A stretch of 64,000 nucleotides of DNA, from contig OZ242170.1 of NCBI GenBank assembly GCA_965205545.1, forward strand, positions 2,852,001 through 2,916,000, given 5' to 3'. Under the pieces are notes generated by a model, which ran no database searches, was not told the origin of the DNA, and saw nothing but the letters and a program-made list of their open reading frames with translations. Of the stretch, positions 35,498 to 44,636 are shown piece by piece; within the stretch, counting starts at the first letter, position 1, and the number at the start of each line of letters is the position of its first letter. Both the position numbers and the translations under genes were made by a program. Origin of the DNA: Bin55 sp965205545 (GTDB taxonomy: Bacteria; Pseudomonadota; Gammaproteobacteria; Pseudomonadales; Azotimanducaceae).

Positions 35498-36811
35498 TCA
35501 CGACTGCTGATTCTCAGGTAGCGCTTCGTAACCCTGGATGATGTCTTCGCGTGAGACGGAACCATCATTATCTAGGTCCCATTGTTCAAGGTAGGGCAAT
35601 TCGTTCTTTCGGAGCTCAGATGGATCTAGTTTCCCGTCGCCGTTCGTATCTCGGTAGTGAAATAGCACATTTGCACTGTGGTCGCCAAGCTCCCGTTTTG
35701 CCTCTTCCCATATCTTGCCCTTTACGGTGAGTTCAGTGTTTGGATTCATCTGAATGGACGATTGAGCCCCGCGGCGAACTGCTTCGCTTTGTTCCAAGAA
35801 GGTCGCGACCATTGCACTTGGCAGGTCGTGTTTATTCCCCAAATCCCGGTAAATTGATCTATGGCTCTTATATTGCATGGCATTCACCGTATAGACGAGA
35901 GTATTGGCCTTCTCAAGTTGGAGGGCAAAACTCACGACTTCCTGCCACTTTCTTTCTCTAACCGTTTTCAGATGATCGGCGTTGGGCATTAAGACTGGAC
36001 TAGCGACGAGGATAAGAAACGGGGGATATTTGCGATTAGTGTCTATATGGTGAAAGGGGGATGCGTCTTTCCACGTCTCAGGTTGGGAGCCGAATGCATC
36101 GTGATATGGACTTGACGGAGTATCTTTGAGATCTTGCATCGTATTCACCATGTTCAGCGATGCGGAGTCGACAAGTACAACGCCACGAATTGCGACGGGA
36201 TCCACTCCTTCGCTTCGTAAGCGACTCTCGTCCAGCGTGACCAAGCTTGCAAGATGCGCACCGGCAGAATGTCCCATGAGATAGATTGCATTTGGATTGC
36301 CTCTGTAGTCGGCTATGTTTCTTGTCACCCATGCAATCGCAGCAGCAACATCCGCAACGTGGTGCGGGTGCCTAACCTCGTTGGAACTCAATCTGTAGTT
36401 GGTGCTAACTACCACATAACCCTGTTCAATCAACCAAGAGAGTTTCGATTTCGAGATCAAGCTCTTGTCGCCAAAAGCCCAGCTGCCGCCATGTATAGAC
36501 ACGACTACCGGAGCACTCTTTGCCTGCTGAGGCACATGGACATCTAGACTCAAGTGATGGGCATTTGCATCCTTCAATTTCTTGTAGGGCAAATCTAATT
36601 TGCTATAGAAAGGAGAGTCGGCTGGCGATGCTAAGCCTCCTACTGCGAGAGAAAATAAACTGAAAGTAAGGACTATGTGGATAGTGGAAAAGGGTCGTTG
36701 AAGCAACGAATATCCAATTGATCTGCAAGAGTTAATCTGATAGACAATCCCAGAAATTTCGTATGAAGCCCTATCGGGCTTAGTTTCTCTGTTGTGTCGT
36801 CGACGCGTCAA
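35498..36811 (-). CDS. Secreted alpha/beta-hydrolase with C-terminal EF-hand pair
   Basis: Esterase/lipase of the BD-FAE/HSL-like type. Oxyanion motif HGGSWAFG and nucleophile elbow GHSAGAHLASL are clear. The C-terminal 55 residues hold two EF-hand loops: a canonical DTNGDGKLDPSE and a second DLDNDGSVSRED, predicting calcium binding. The N-terminus holds a hydrophobic stretch (IHIVLTFSLFSLAVGG) that looks like a signal peptide. No ATG is available; TTG at 36811 is the longest start, while TTG at 36706 would place the signal peptide at the N-terminus and may be the true one. Probable exported, calcium-stabilised esterase. Confidence 0.85.
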   Translation of the reverse strand: MTRRRHNRETKPDRASYEISGIVYQINSCRSIGYSLLQRPFSTIHIVLTFSLFSLAVGGLASPADSPFYSKLDLPYKKLKDANAHHLSLDVHVPQQAKSAPVVVSIHGGSWAFGDKSLISKSKLSWLIEQGYVVVSTNYRLSSNEVRHPHHVADVAAAIAWVTRNIADYRGNPNAIYLMGHSAGAHLASLVTLDESRLRSEGVDPVAIRGVVLVDSASLNMVNTMQDLKDTPSSPYHDAFGSQPETWKDASPFHHIDTNRKYPPFLILVASPVLMPNADHLKTVRERKWQEVVSFALQLEKANTLVYTVNAMQYKSHRSIYRDLGNKHDLPSAMVATFLEQSEAVRRGAQSSIQMNPNTELTVKGKIWEEAKRELGDHSANVLFHYRDTNGDGKLDPSELRKNELPYLEQWDLDNDGSVSREDIIQGYEALPENQQS

Positions 36812-36982
36812 AGTGGAAATTCTTGATTCACCAAGAGTAATGAAGCCGGACTTTGCGACCAGTTTGAAGTAGCTTCATGTTAGCCAATTGAGTCTGAAAG
36901 CAATTGCGAACTTAGTGATAACCTATATGGCAATTGGAAAAAGGAGGTTCCAAATTTCTCGCTGCTCAAGGACGACGCACCA

Positions 36983-38305
36983 ATGTTCAAGATTGAACCC
37001 ATAAGCCTAAGGTTTGTACTAGTAATCGGCATCATCATTGCATTGATGATTCCTCTACTATTTGTGCTGCTCTTGGTTCAAGAACGAAAGATGTATCACG
37101 AGCAAGCCCTTGCCGATGTCGCGCAGTCATGGGGCTCAAATCAAGCAGTCATTGGTCCCCTAGTTTCGCTGCGCGTCAAGAATGAGAATTCGACGTCAAA
37201 TCGTGTTGGTCACATGAGCGACGAGTGGGTTCAAATGCCCCACACACTCGAATTCACGCTTGAGTCAACGCATGACATGCGAAAACGAGGGATCTATCAC
37301 ACTCCGGTCTTTACGGCGGGTGTCGTGTCTCACGCCGAGTTCCTCCCGTTGGATACGGAGCAACTCGACGGAGAGATCGATCAGGTTTTCGTGACCTTAG
37401 GAATTTCGGATAGTCGCGGAATCAGAAACTTGACCATTGAGTGGAATGGGATGGAACTCGACGACCTGGTGTCGACCCAACTTCGCGGCATAGGAAATGT
37501 TGTGCAAGTCGAACTGTCTGCGGATGACCTACAGAAAATATCTACTGCGACTGTCAAAGCCGATTTGCGAGGCACCGATCGTTTCTCGATGCTACCGGTA
37601 GGAGACACGACCCACGTTTCTATGACATCGGATTGGCCGGACCCTAGCTTTGACGGGAGATTTCTCCCGGATGAACGAAAAGTTGACGACGACGGGTTTT
37701 CTGCGGCATGGTCGACACACGCGCTTTCTCGAGGGTTTCCATCTCTAGTGAGTGCGGGGGATCTGGAACGAGTGCTGCACGACATCGAATTGAGTTCTAA
37801 CCAGCCCATTGACTTGGGATTCACGATACTCAACCTGAACACACCCTATCGGGCGACCGAAAGGTCGATTAAGTATGGTGCGCTGTTTATCGTCATGACA
37901 ATGATCGGCATTGTCTGTATTGAGATGGTGTCGAGGTCGAGTTTCCACATAATTCAGTATGGAGTCGTTGGAGCAGGCCTCGCGCTATTTTTCTTGACCC
38001 TTTTGTCGCTATCGGAGCATGTAGGATTTTCAACAGGCTACTTTCTTGCTGCATTGTTGTTGGCAACAATGAATGTCGGCTATCTGTGGTTTGTTAGCCG
38101 GAAAGCGTCGGTGGCAATCGCTATGGCAACCATTCTGACCGTTCTTTATGTAGCACTATATTTCGTGCTGCAACTGAATGAATATGCGCTCATGGTAGGA
38201 ACTGTTTTGCTGCTGATCCTGCTTGGCTCAGTTATGTATGCAACTCGGTCCTTGAGTCGCAATGGTGGGAATCCCAGCGGAACTAGCATGCACAGTGTGA
38301 GCTAG
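36983..38305 (+). CDS. creD: Inner-membrane protein CreD
   Basis: 440-residue CreD family membrane protein: N-terminal helix (LRFVLVIGIIIALMIPLLFVLLLV), a large periplasmic domain at about 40-290, then about six helices near the C-terminus with the family motif YFVLQLNEYALMVGTVLLL. The family is linked to the CreBC response and envelope integrity in enterobacteria; no creBC is adjacent. An AAGGA lies 10 bases before the ATG. DUF1820 and a flavoprotein follow on the same strand. Confidence 0.88.
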   Translation: MFKIEPISLRFVLVIGIIIALMIPLLFVLLLVQERKMYHEQALADVAQSWGSNQAVIGPLVSLRVKNENSTSNRVGHMSDEWVQMPHTLEFTLESTHDMRKRGIYHTPVFTAGVVSHAEFLPLDTEQLDGEIDQVFVTLGISDSRGIRNLTIEWNGMELDDLVSTQLRGIGNVVQVELSADDLQKISTATVKADLRGTDRFSMLPVGDTTHVSMTSDWPDPSFDGRFLPDERKVDDDGFSAAWSTHALSRGFPSLVSAGDLERVLHDIELSSNQPIDLGFTILNLNTPYRATERSIKYGALFIVMTMIGIVCIEMVSRSSFHIIQYGVVGAGLALFFLTLLSLSEHVGFSTGYFLAALLLATMNVGYLWFVSRKASVAIAMATILTVLYVALYFVLQLNEYALMVGTVLLLILLGSVMYATRSLSRNGGNPSGTSMHSVS

Positions 38306-38403
38306 TGGCGAGGCCCTCTAAAGCGGTGCACAATCGCACAACGACCGTCAACCTAAAATACTGACCAAGAAACTAGGTTTAGGGCAACCCCTTTCGATTT
38401 TGT

Positions 38404-38739
38404 ATGGACTCAAGTAAAAGTAGAACGCGCACGTATCGGGTGCAGTTCCACAATGCCCGTCAAATCTACGAAGTGTATGTCCGAGAGATTTACACAAGCG
38501 ACATCTATGGTTTCGTCGAACTTCGACAATTTGTGTTTGGAAAACCGTCGCAGGTAGTCATAGATCCATCTGAGGAAAAACTGCGAACGGAATTTGGAGA
38601 CGTGGACAGTACCCTAGTACCAGTTCATGCAATTATTCGTATAGACGAAGTAAAGAAAGAGGGCACACCAAAGATAACAGATGGTGACGGCAGCAATGTC
38701 ATGCCATTCCCGATACCCGTGCAAGACAAAAAAAGATAG
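38404..38739 (+). CDS. DUF1820 family protein
   Basis: 111-residue soluble protein. The pattern YRVQFHNARQIYEVYVRE, DIYGFVELRQFVFG, EKLRTEFGDV and VPVHAIIRIDEVKKEG matches what I remember of the DUF1820 family, a small conserved gammaproteobacterial protein without known function. It starts 98 bases after creD and is followed by the flavoprotein after 48 bases. No catalytic residues can be named. Confidence 0.82.
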   Translation: MDSSKSRTRTYRVQFHNARQIYEVYVREIYTSDIYGFVELRQFVFGKPSQVVIDPSEEKLRTEFGDVDSTLVPVHAIIRIDEVKKEGTPKITDGDGSNVMPFPIPVQDKKR

Positions 38740-38787
38740 AAGTTCTCTGACTTCACAGTTAGTTCGCACTATGTCCGATCGACAGTA

Positions 38788-40011
38788 ATGCCGCGTCAGT
38801 TTTCCAATGTAGTCATAGTCGGTGGGGGACATGCAGCGGGACAATTGGCTGCAAGTCTCAGACAGTTGGGGTTTGCAGAGGGAGTGTTGATTGTCGGCGA
38901 TGAGGAACATCCTCCCTACCAGCGTCCACCTCTATCCAAGCAATACCTAAAAGATGAGTGTGGACTCGATAGAGTCTACCTACGTCAGCAACAGTTCTAT
39001 GTAGTCAAGGACATCCAGCGCATTTCAGGAAAGCGTGTAGTCGAAGTTGATGCAAACGCGAGGTTCGTTGTCCTTGACGATGGAATGGAAATTGGATGGG
39101 ACACTCTTGTCTTCGCAACCGGTTCTTCCAACCGTAAGCTGGACATTCCCGGCACTGACTTTCCCGGAGTCCATTCTCTGCGGTCCATAGCTGATTGCGA
39201 TGAACTTAAGGAGCAATTCGAACGAGGTGGCCAGACGCTTATCGTGGGAGGTGGCTACATAGGCTTGGAGGTTGCTTCTTCCTGTAGGCGCCTGGGGCTC
39301 AAAGCTACAGTGATTGAACTGCTTGATCGTGTATTGGCGCGCGTTGCTGTACCGGAAATCTCGAGCTATTTCCAGGACCTTCACGAATCTAATGGTGTAC
39401 AGATCGCAACTAGCTCAACCGTAACGTCCATCGAGAGGGACACAAACACAAATGCTTTGAGCCTGTTGCTGTCGAGTGGTCAGAAATTGCAGGCCGAATG
39501 TGTACTCATAGGTGTGGGTATTGCTCCCAATGTTGAGCTCGCACAAGAAACGGGTCTGAGTTGCAGCGATGGAATATTGGTCGACGAATATTGTCGAACT
39601 GAGCACGAACGGATTTTCGCGATTGGCGACTGCACTAGCCAGCAGAGTCAATTGCTAGGTCGACGCATACGGTTGGAGAGCGTACCGAACGCCATGGAGC
39701 AGGCACGTTGTGCCGCCGCAACGATCGCTGGTACACCAACGCCCAATTACTCCATTCCGTGGTTCTGGTCTGACCAGTACGACGTGAAGTTTCAGATGGC
39801 GGGCTTTCCAACGGAAGGCGAGACCATGGCAGTTCGAGGCGAGATGGGCGGAACGACCTTTATGAACTTTCACCTTGCCAACGGCCAGCTCGTGGGTGCA
39901 AGTGCAGTCAACTCCCCCGGGGAGTTCCTTGTCGCCCGCCGGTTGATCGGAAAGCGTCTCGATCCAAAAAAACTTTCTGACCCGGACGTCGAGCTCAAGT
40001 CTTTAGTTTGA
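38788..40011 (+). CDS. NAD(P)/FAD-dependent ferredoxin/rubredoxin reductase
   Basis: 407-residue two-dinucleotide-binding flavoprotein. FAD site VIVGGGHAAGQLAASL, NAD site LIVGGGYIGLEVASS, second FAD motif IFAIGDC, and active-site segment YQRPPLSK. The BphA4/rubredoxin reductase type, which passes electrons from NAD(P)H to a ferredoxin or rubredoxin serving a P450, dioxygenase or alkane hydroxylase. The partner ferredoxin is not in the window; the PhyH enzymes use 2-oxoglutarate and would not need it. Start ATG at 38788. Confidence 0.9.
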   Translation: MPRQFSNVVIVGGGHAAGQLAASLRQLGFAEGVLIVGDEEHPPYQRPPLSKQYLKDECGLDRVYLRQQQFYVVKDIQRISGKRVVEVDANARFVVLDDGMEIGWDTLVFATGSSNRKLDIPGTDFPGVHSLRSIADCDELKEQFERGGQTLIVGGGYIGLEVASSCRRLGLKATVIELLDRVLARVAVPEISSYFQDLHESNGVQIATSSTVTSIERDTNTNALSLLLSSGQKLQAECVLIGVGIAPNVELAQETGLSCSDGILVDEYCRTEHERIFAIGDCTSQQSQLLGRRIRLESVPNAMEQARCAAATIAGTPTPNYSIPWFWSDQYDVKFQMAGFPTEGETMAVRGEMGGTTFMNFHLANGQLVGASAVNSPGEFLVARRLIGKRLDPKKLSDPDVELKSLV

Positions 40012-40064
40012 GCAGCGTGGCTGGCAGATTGTGCACTCTGCTCTGACCCTGCAGCATGCCGAGC

Positions 40065-42314
40065 CTATTGATTCGATTGTTCAGTGATTCCCATGGTTGT
40101 AAGTATGAATGCGTAGGCTTCTGCAGTTTCGCGCAATGAGTCAAAGCGCCCCGATTTGCCTGAGTGTCCTGCTCCCATTTGAGTTCTTAGAAGCAATGGA
40201 TTGCTGTCGGTCTTGCGAGAGCGAAGTTTCGCCACATACTTGGCTGGTTCCCAATAGGTTACTCGCGGATCGTTCAATCCGGCCGTCACAAGCATCGGAG
40301 GGTAGTCTTGCGACGAAATCTGATCGTACGGGGAATATGAACGGATGTACTCGAATGCGGCCTTGTCTTCAATTGGATTTCCCCACTCTGGCCACTCTAT
40401 CGGCGTCAAGGGAAGTGAAGTATCAAGCATTGTGTTGAGGACATCTACGAAAGGAACATATGCGATCACCGCTCCCCAAAGAGTAGGGGCTTCGTTGGCT
40501 ACTACACCCATGAGAGTGCCCCCTGCGCTGCCTCCCGAGATGGCGATTCTCCCTTCCGTAGTAAAGTCTTGATCAATCAAATAGCGCGCGACGCTAATGA
40601 AGTCGAGAAAGGTGTTCATTCGCCGATCGAGCTTGCCGTCCTCATACCAGTGATAGCCCATTTCACTTCCTCCCCGGATATGGGCTATGGCAAATACGAA
40701 ACCTCGATCCAGCAGTGAGAGCACATTGGTGGAAAAGTAGGGATCAGAGCTGCTTCCATAAGCTCCGTAACCCGTCAAGTAGAGAGGTGCCGAGCCGTCA
40801 AGTGGGGTGTCTCTTCGATACGCAATCGACACTGGCACTTCCACGCCGTCGTGCGAAACCGCCATGCGACGCTCCGATGTATAGAGCTCTCGCTGGTAGC
40901 CACTAGGAATTTCTTGTGTCTTTCGTGTGACTCGATTGCCTGTCTCGAATTCGAAGTCGAATACTACTTGTGGTGTGGTTAGTGACGAGTAGGAGACTCT
41001 AAGGTGTGTCGGATTGGTCTCGGGGCTATAGTGAAATCCGGCGCTGTAAGCAGCATCTTCAAAATCAATCGGCTGCAACGAACCATCAGTTGAGGAAATG
41101 AGTATCTGGTCCAGACCACGCTCCCTTGCGCCAACGACGATTCGCTCATCGAACGCTTGCACGTTAGTGATGTATCGATCGTTGGATCCTTCGAGCAGCG
41201 TCGCCCAATGTTCGGCTTGGTAGGTCTCCTCGCCCGCCGTTGCCAACCTGAAATTCTTGTGTGTGTCATTGGACAGTATTACAAACGCATCTTGGCGATG
41301 GTCAACGTGGTAGGTGTGCTCTTCCTGTCTCTTTGAGAACATCTTGGGTTCTTGTTGAAGATTGTCTAGCGGAACAAACCTGACTTCAGAGGTTACATGA
41401 TCACTCGAGTCTATCAAGGCGTACTTGCGAGACGTGGTTCGATCAATGTTGACGAAAAACCCCTCATCGGTTTCTTCGTAGACAAGCTGGTCCTCCGATG
41501 GGTCCATGTCAAGAGTGTGGTGCCAAACCCTATTTGGACGGAGTTTCTCGTCTAGAGTCACATATAGGAAGCTTTTGCTGTCGGATGCCCAAACCACCGA
41601 TCCTTGAACATTGTGTATCTCTTCCGAAATGTACTTGCCAGTTTCTAGGTTTCGGACCACAAGGTTATAGCGCTCACTTCCATCGTGGTCTGTGCTATAC
41701 GCCAGCAACTGATCATTCGGGCTGACTGACCGGCCACCCAATCGAAAGTAGTCCGATTTTGCGGCCAGCTTGTTTTCGTCGATTAGAACCTCAATCGCGT
41801 GTTCGTCTTCTGGTAAGAGACCATCAGTTGCCCTAGTGGCGAGCCACCGCAAATGCATTCGATATTGGTTTCCTTCGGAATATCGTGATTGATAGATGTA
41901 GTCGCCGTCTTGAACCGGGACCGAGGCGTCATCTTGCTTGAGTCGTCCCTTTAGTTCTGTGTAAATTTCATCGACCAAGGTGGAGATTGGCGCCATGAAT
42001 TCTTCAAAGTAATCATTCTCCTTCGTCAGGTACTCAAGCACATCTTCATCGTCGACGTTCGGATAGCTTTGGTCTTTCAGCCAGAAGTAAGGGTCTGAGA
42101 GGTTTACGCCGTGATATGTTTCAACGTGCTGTCGTCGCTCAGCGATTGGTGGTTGGGGCATTTCTGTTTCCTTGTTCAAGTTGCTGCAGGCAATTGTGTT
42201 GGCAAGTAGCGCGCACGTTGCTACGAGAAGTAGCAGGCGCCTTGTTCTACTTCTGTGAATAGGTTTGAACAAATGAATGTGCTCCCAACCGGACCACCTC
42301 CTGCAAGGCGTCAT
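40065..42314 (-). CDS. Prolyl oligopeptidase/oligopeptidase B-like serine peptidase lipoprotein
   Basis: 749-residue S9A peptidase. N-terminal beta-propeller marker DPYFWLKDQSYP, catalytic Ser in GGSAGGTLMG, and catalytic His in GAGHSGKSGR, both in the oligopeptidase B style. Unlike cytosolic PtrB, the N-terminus has a hydrophobic stretch and a plausible lipobox (ANTIAC), so it may be a membrane-anchored periplasmic peptidase that trims peptides. The start is uncertain because the N-terminus before the lipobox is long and Arg-rich. Divergent from the ABC exporter genes. Confidence 0.9.
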   Translation of the reverse strand: MTPCRRWSGWEHIHLFKPIHRSRTRRLLLLVATCALLANTIACSNLNKETEMPQPPIAERRQHVETYHGVNLSDPYFWLKDQSYPNVDDEDVLEYLTKENDYFEEFMAPISTLVDEIYTELKGRLKQDDASVPVQDGDYIYQSRYSEGNQYRMHLRWLATRATDGLLPEDEHAIEVLIDENKLAAKSDYFRLGGRSVSPNDQLLAYSTDHDGSERYNLVVRNLETGKYISEEIHNVQGSVVWASDSKSFLYVTLDEKLRPNRVWHHTLDMDPSEDQLVYEETDEGFFVNIDRTTSRKYALIDSSDHVTSEVRFVPLDNLQQEPKMFSKRQEEHTYHVDHRQDAFVILSNDTHKNFRLATAGEETYQAEHWATLLEGSNDRYITNVQAFDERIVVGARERGLDQILISSTDGSLQPIDFEDAAYSAGFHYSPETNPTHLRVSYSSLTTPQVVFDFEFETGNRVTRKTQEIPSGYQRELYTSERRMAVSHDGVEVPVSIAYRRDTPLDGSAPLYLTGYGAYGSSSDPYFSTNVLSLLDRGFVFAIAHIRGGSEMGYHWYEDGKLDRRMNTFLDFISVARYLIDQDFTTEGRIAISGGSAGGTLMGVVANEAPTLWGAVIAYVPFVDVLNTMLDTSLPLTPIEWPEWGNPIEDKAAFEYIRSYSPYDQISSQDYPPMLVTAGLNDPRVTYWEPAKYVAKLRSRKTDSNPLLLRTQMGAGHSGKSGRFDSLRETAEAYAFILTTMGITEQSNQ

Positions 42315-42459
42315 TGTGCAGTATTGGCAAATTATTAATGGAAATACACATTTACGAATTTGACAAGTTGCGTGAAAAGGAACGGGTATTGGGAAAACTG
42401 TGGTTTAATCCAATGCGCACTTTGGGGTAAGTGCTGACCACAGCATAGAGGGAGCCAAC

Positions 42460-44628
42460 ATGGCGGACGACAACTCTAACCGGCTGGTTCGATTGGGAAA
42501 GCTGTTGTCCAATCCTGAAGCACTTAAGCAAACCCGAATCTTCCAGAAACTCAATAGTGCTTGGTTAATTTTCTACGAGTTCTGCACTGCTGACAAAGCT
42601 CGCGAACTCGCCGATGCGAGTGATGCGCCGGAAGTCACTTTCGCAAGAATGGGCAGCATGATTGTGCGGTCCATTCCCTTCATGGTGCCAATGTTCCCCC
42701 ACATCGCGTTTATGTTTTGTCTCGGCTTTGCCAACACTCTTTTCTACACCGCGACAGGCACGATCATGGGAGACATGTGGAATAACAAACTGCTGGTGGG
42801 CGATAAGCTTCAGCCCAATCAGGCACGGTTGTTTCTCTTGGACGAGAGTTTCGTGCGTCACGACATGTTGGACGCCGCTGACAGTTTGGAGGATAGTGTT
42901 ACGGACGAACCATCTGCAGGCGGCGACGCAAACGAAGAGGCCGAGTCAGAGAAGGAAGACACCATTGGAAAGCTGACTGTACCTCAAAGGCGTAGCGTAA
43001 GAAACCACATGTATTTCGGTTATGCCTTCTTAGCGTTGTACGGAATTCTTCAGGGCTTTACTCTCCACTACTACGGTATGTGGATTTGGCAAAACGTAAA
43101 TCACAACTTGCGTGTTGCCATGATGGACCGGCTGGAGTATCTCTCAATGTCGTTTCATCATGCGAATAGATCTGGAGACGCCATATTTCGGATTTATCAA
43201 GATAGTTCAATGATCGTCAACGTTCTTGAGGAGGCAGTCATTGGGCCGATGGAGACCATTCGAGGACTAACAATTGCTGTTTGGTTTGTTGTCCTGTTTG
43301 ATTGGTTGTTGCTAGCAGGTGTCTTCCTGGTTTGGATTCCGGCTTTTTTCTTGACCATTTGGTATACACCCAGAATCCGCAAACGTTCAGTAGCAAATAG
43401 AGTAGCCAACAGCAACTTTACCTCTACGGTTCAGGAGATCTTTCGGGCCGTGCGGGTCGTAAAGGCAACGCGATCGGAATCCATGATGCTTGGTCGCTTT
43501 AGACGTGACTCGAAAATTGCATTGGATGCCGCATTCTACTTGCGCTTTGACATGGTGATGCTAAGTCTTATCGTCGGGATTGTTGGCGGACTAATGATTA
43601 TCGGCACCGAGTACCTAATGGTTACTTGGGTGCTAGATCAGCGCAGCACGATGTTTCCGGCTTGGGCAGCTGCGTGGATCAGCTTCACTGCGTGGAATCT
43701 TGGTGCGTTCAATGTAGGTCGCGAGCGAGTTGGCGATTGCGTTGGAACGGGAAAGGGTCTCGTGCGGCTTTGGTGCATGCTTCAGGACTTGTTTATCGGC
43801 TTGGAAAGAGCGTTTTATTTCTTAGAACTTAAACCCGGTGTTGAAGAAGCACGCGAGCCAAAGGACTATCCAAGTTCAGTAGGGTCGGTTTCTTGGGTCG
43901 ACGTGCACTTTGGCTATCCAGAAGGTGATCAGGTGCTCAAAGGCGTGAACTTGAAAGCCGAAGCAGGTACCGTGACAGCAATCGTGGGTGCAACAGGTTC
44001 CGGCAAGTCCACACTCATGACATTGCTTATGCGCCTCTATGATCCCCAAGAAGGCACGATTTTGATCAATGACATCGATTTGAGAGAGATACAACTAGAA
44101 GAAATTCGCACTCGCACCGCAATTGCCCTGCAAAAGAATGTGCTGTTCACTGGAAGGGTGCGAGAAAACATAGCCTATGCGACGGAGAACGTCACTCCAG
44201 ACGACATTCGAAAAGCTGCACAAGTGGCATGTGCCGACGAGTTCATCGAAACTATGTCGGAGGGCTACGACACGCAGTTGGGCGAGCGCGGAGGCAAGCT
44301 TTCAGCCGGACAACGGCAACGCATCACAATAGCGCGAGCAATTATTCGCGACACCCCGATCTTGGTATTGGACGAACCCACTGCTTCGCTGGATGCGCAG
44401 ACCGAGCATCAAGTATTGAAGAACATTGCCGAGTGGGGACGGGATCGAATCGTCTTCATCATCACTCATCGATTGTCGACTATACGGACTGCAGATCAAA
44501 TCGCGTTTCTGGACGACGGCAAGATCGCCGAAGTGGGCAGTCACGACGAGCTAATGGCAATTGAGGGCGGAAATTATCGTGGTTTTGTAGAAGCGGAGTT
44601 CGACGATTCACAAAGGACCGGTACCTAA
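42460..44628 (+). CDS. ABC exporter half-transporter, subunit 1
   Basis: 722-residue fused membrane-ATPase protein. Membrane domain residues about 65-420 with an unusual acidic, probably disordered cytosolic/periplasmic insert around 140-185 (Asp/Glu-rich). ATPase: Walker A GATGSGKST, signature LSAGQRQRIT, Walker B VLDEPTASLD, H-loop ITHRLST. Strong ribosome-binding site AGGGAG before the ATG. The next gene, 8 bases on, encodes a second half-transporter, so they probably form a heterodimeric exporter. Substrate unknown. Confidence 0.9.
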   Translation: MADDNSNRLVRLGKLLSNPEALKQTRIFQKLNSAWLIFYEFCTADKARELADASDAPEVTFARMGSMIVRSIPFMVPMFPHIAFMFCLGFANTLFYTATGTIMGDMWNNKLLVGDKLQPNQARLFLLDESFVRHDMLDAADSLEDSVTDEPSAGGDANEEAESEKEDTIGKLTVPQRRSVRNHMYFGYAFLALYGILQGFTLHYYGMWIWQNVNHNLRVAMMDRLEYLSMSFHHANRSGDAIFRIYQDSSMIVNVLEEAVIGPMETIRGLTIAVWFVVLFDWLLLAGVFLVWIPAFFLTIWYTPRIRKRSVANRVANSNFTSTVQEIFRAVRVVKATRSESMMLGRFRRDSKIALDAAFYLRFDMVMLSLIVGIVGGLMIIGTEYLMVTWVLDQRSTMFPAWAAAWISFTAWNLGAFNVGRERVGDCVGTGKGLVRLWCMLQDLFIGLERAFYFLELKPGVEEAREPKDYPSSVGSVSWVDVHFGYPEGDQVLKGVNLKAEAGTVTAIVGATGSGKSTLMTLLMRLYDPQEGTILINDIDLREIQLEEIRTRTAIALQKNVLFTGRVRENIAYATENVTPDDIRKAAQVACADEFIETMSEGYDTQLGERGGKLSAGQRQRITIARAIIRDTPILVLDEPTASLDAQTEHQVLKNIAEWGRDRIVFIITHRLSTIRTADQIAFLDDGKIAEVGSHDELMAIEGGNYRGFVEAEFDDSQRTGT

Positions 44629-44636
44629 GGGTCGCC

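Noticed and set aside
36903..36930. Sigma70 promoter of creD (TTGCGA ... TATATG)
   Set aside because: The spacing between the two boxes is only about 14 bases.
36941..36947. Strong Shine-Dalgarno AAGGAGG upstream of creD
   Set aside because: It is 35 bases from the creD ATG and no convincing small ORF begins behind it; the AAGGA near 36968 is better placed for creD.
40010..40043. GAGCAG/CTGCTC hairpin after the flavoprotein gene
   Set aside because: Only six pairs with a 22-base loop and no T-run; likely chance.
42360..42390. TTGACA upstream of the ABC exporter genes
   Set aside because: No -10-like hexamer lies 16-18 bases downstream.
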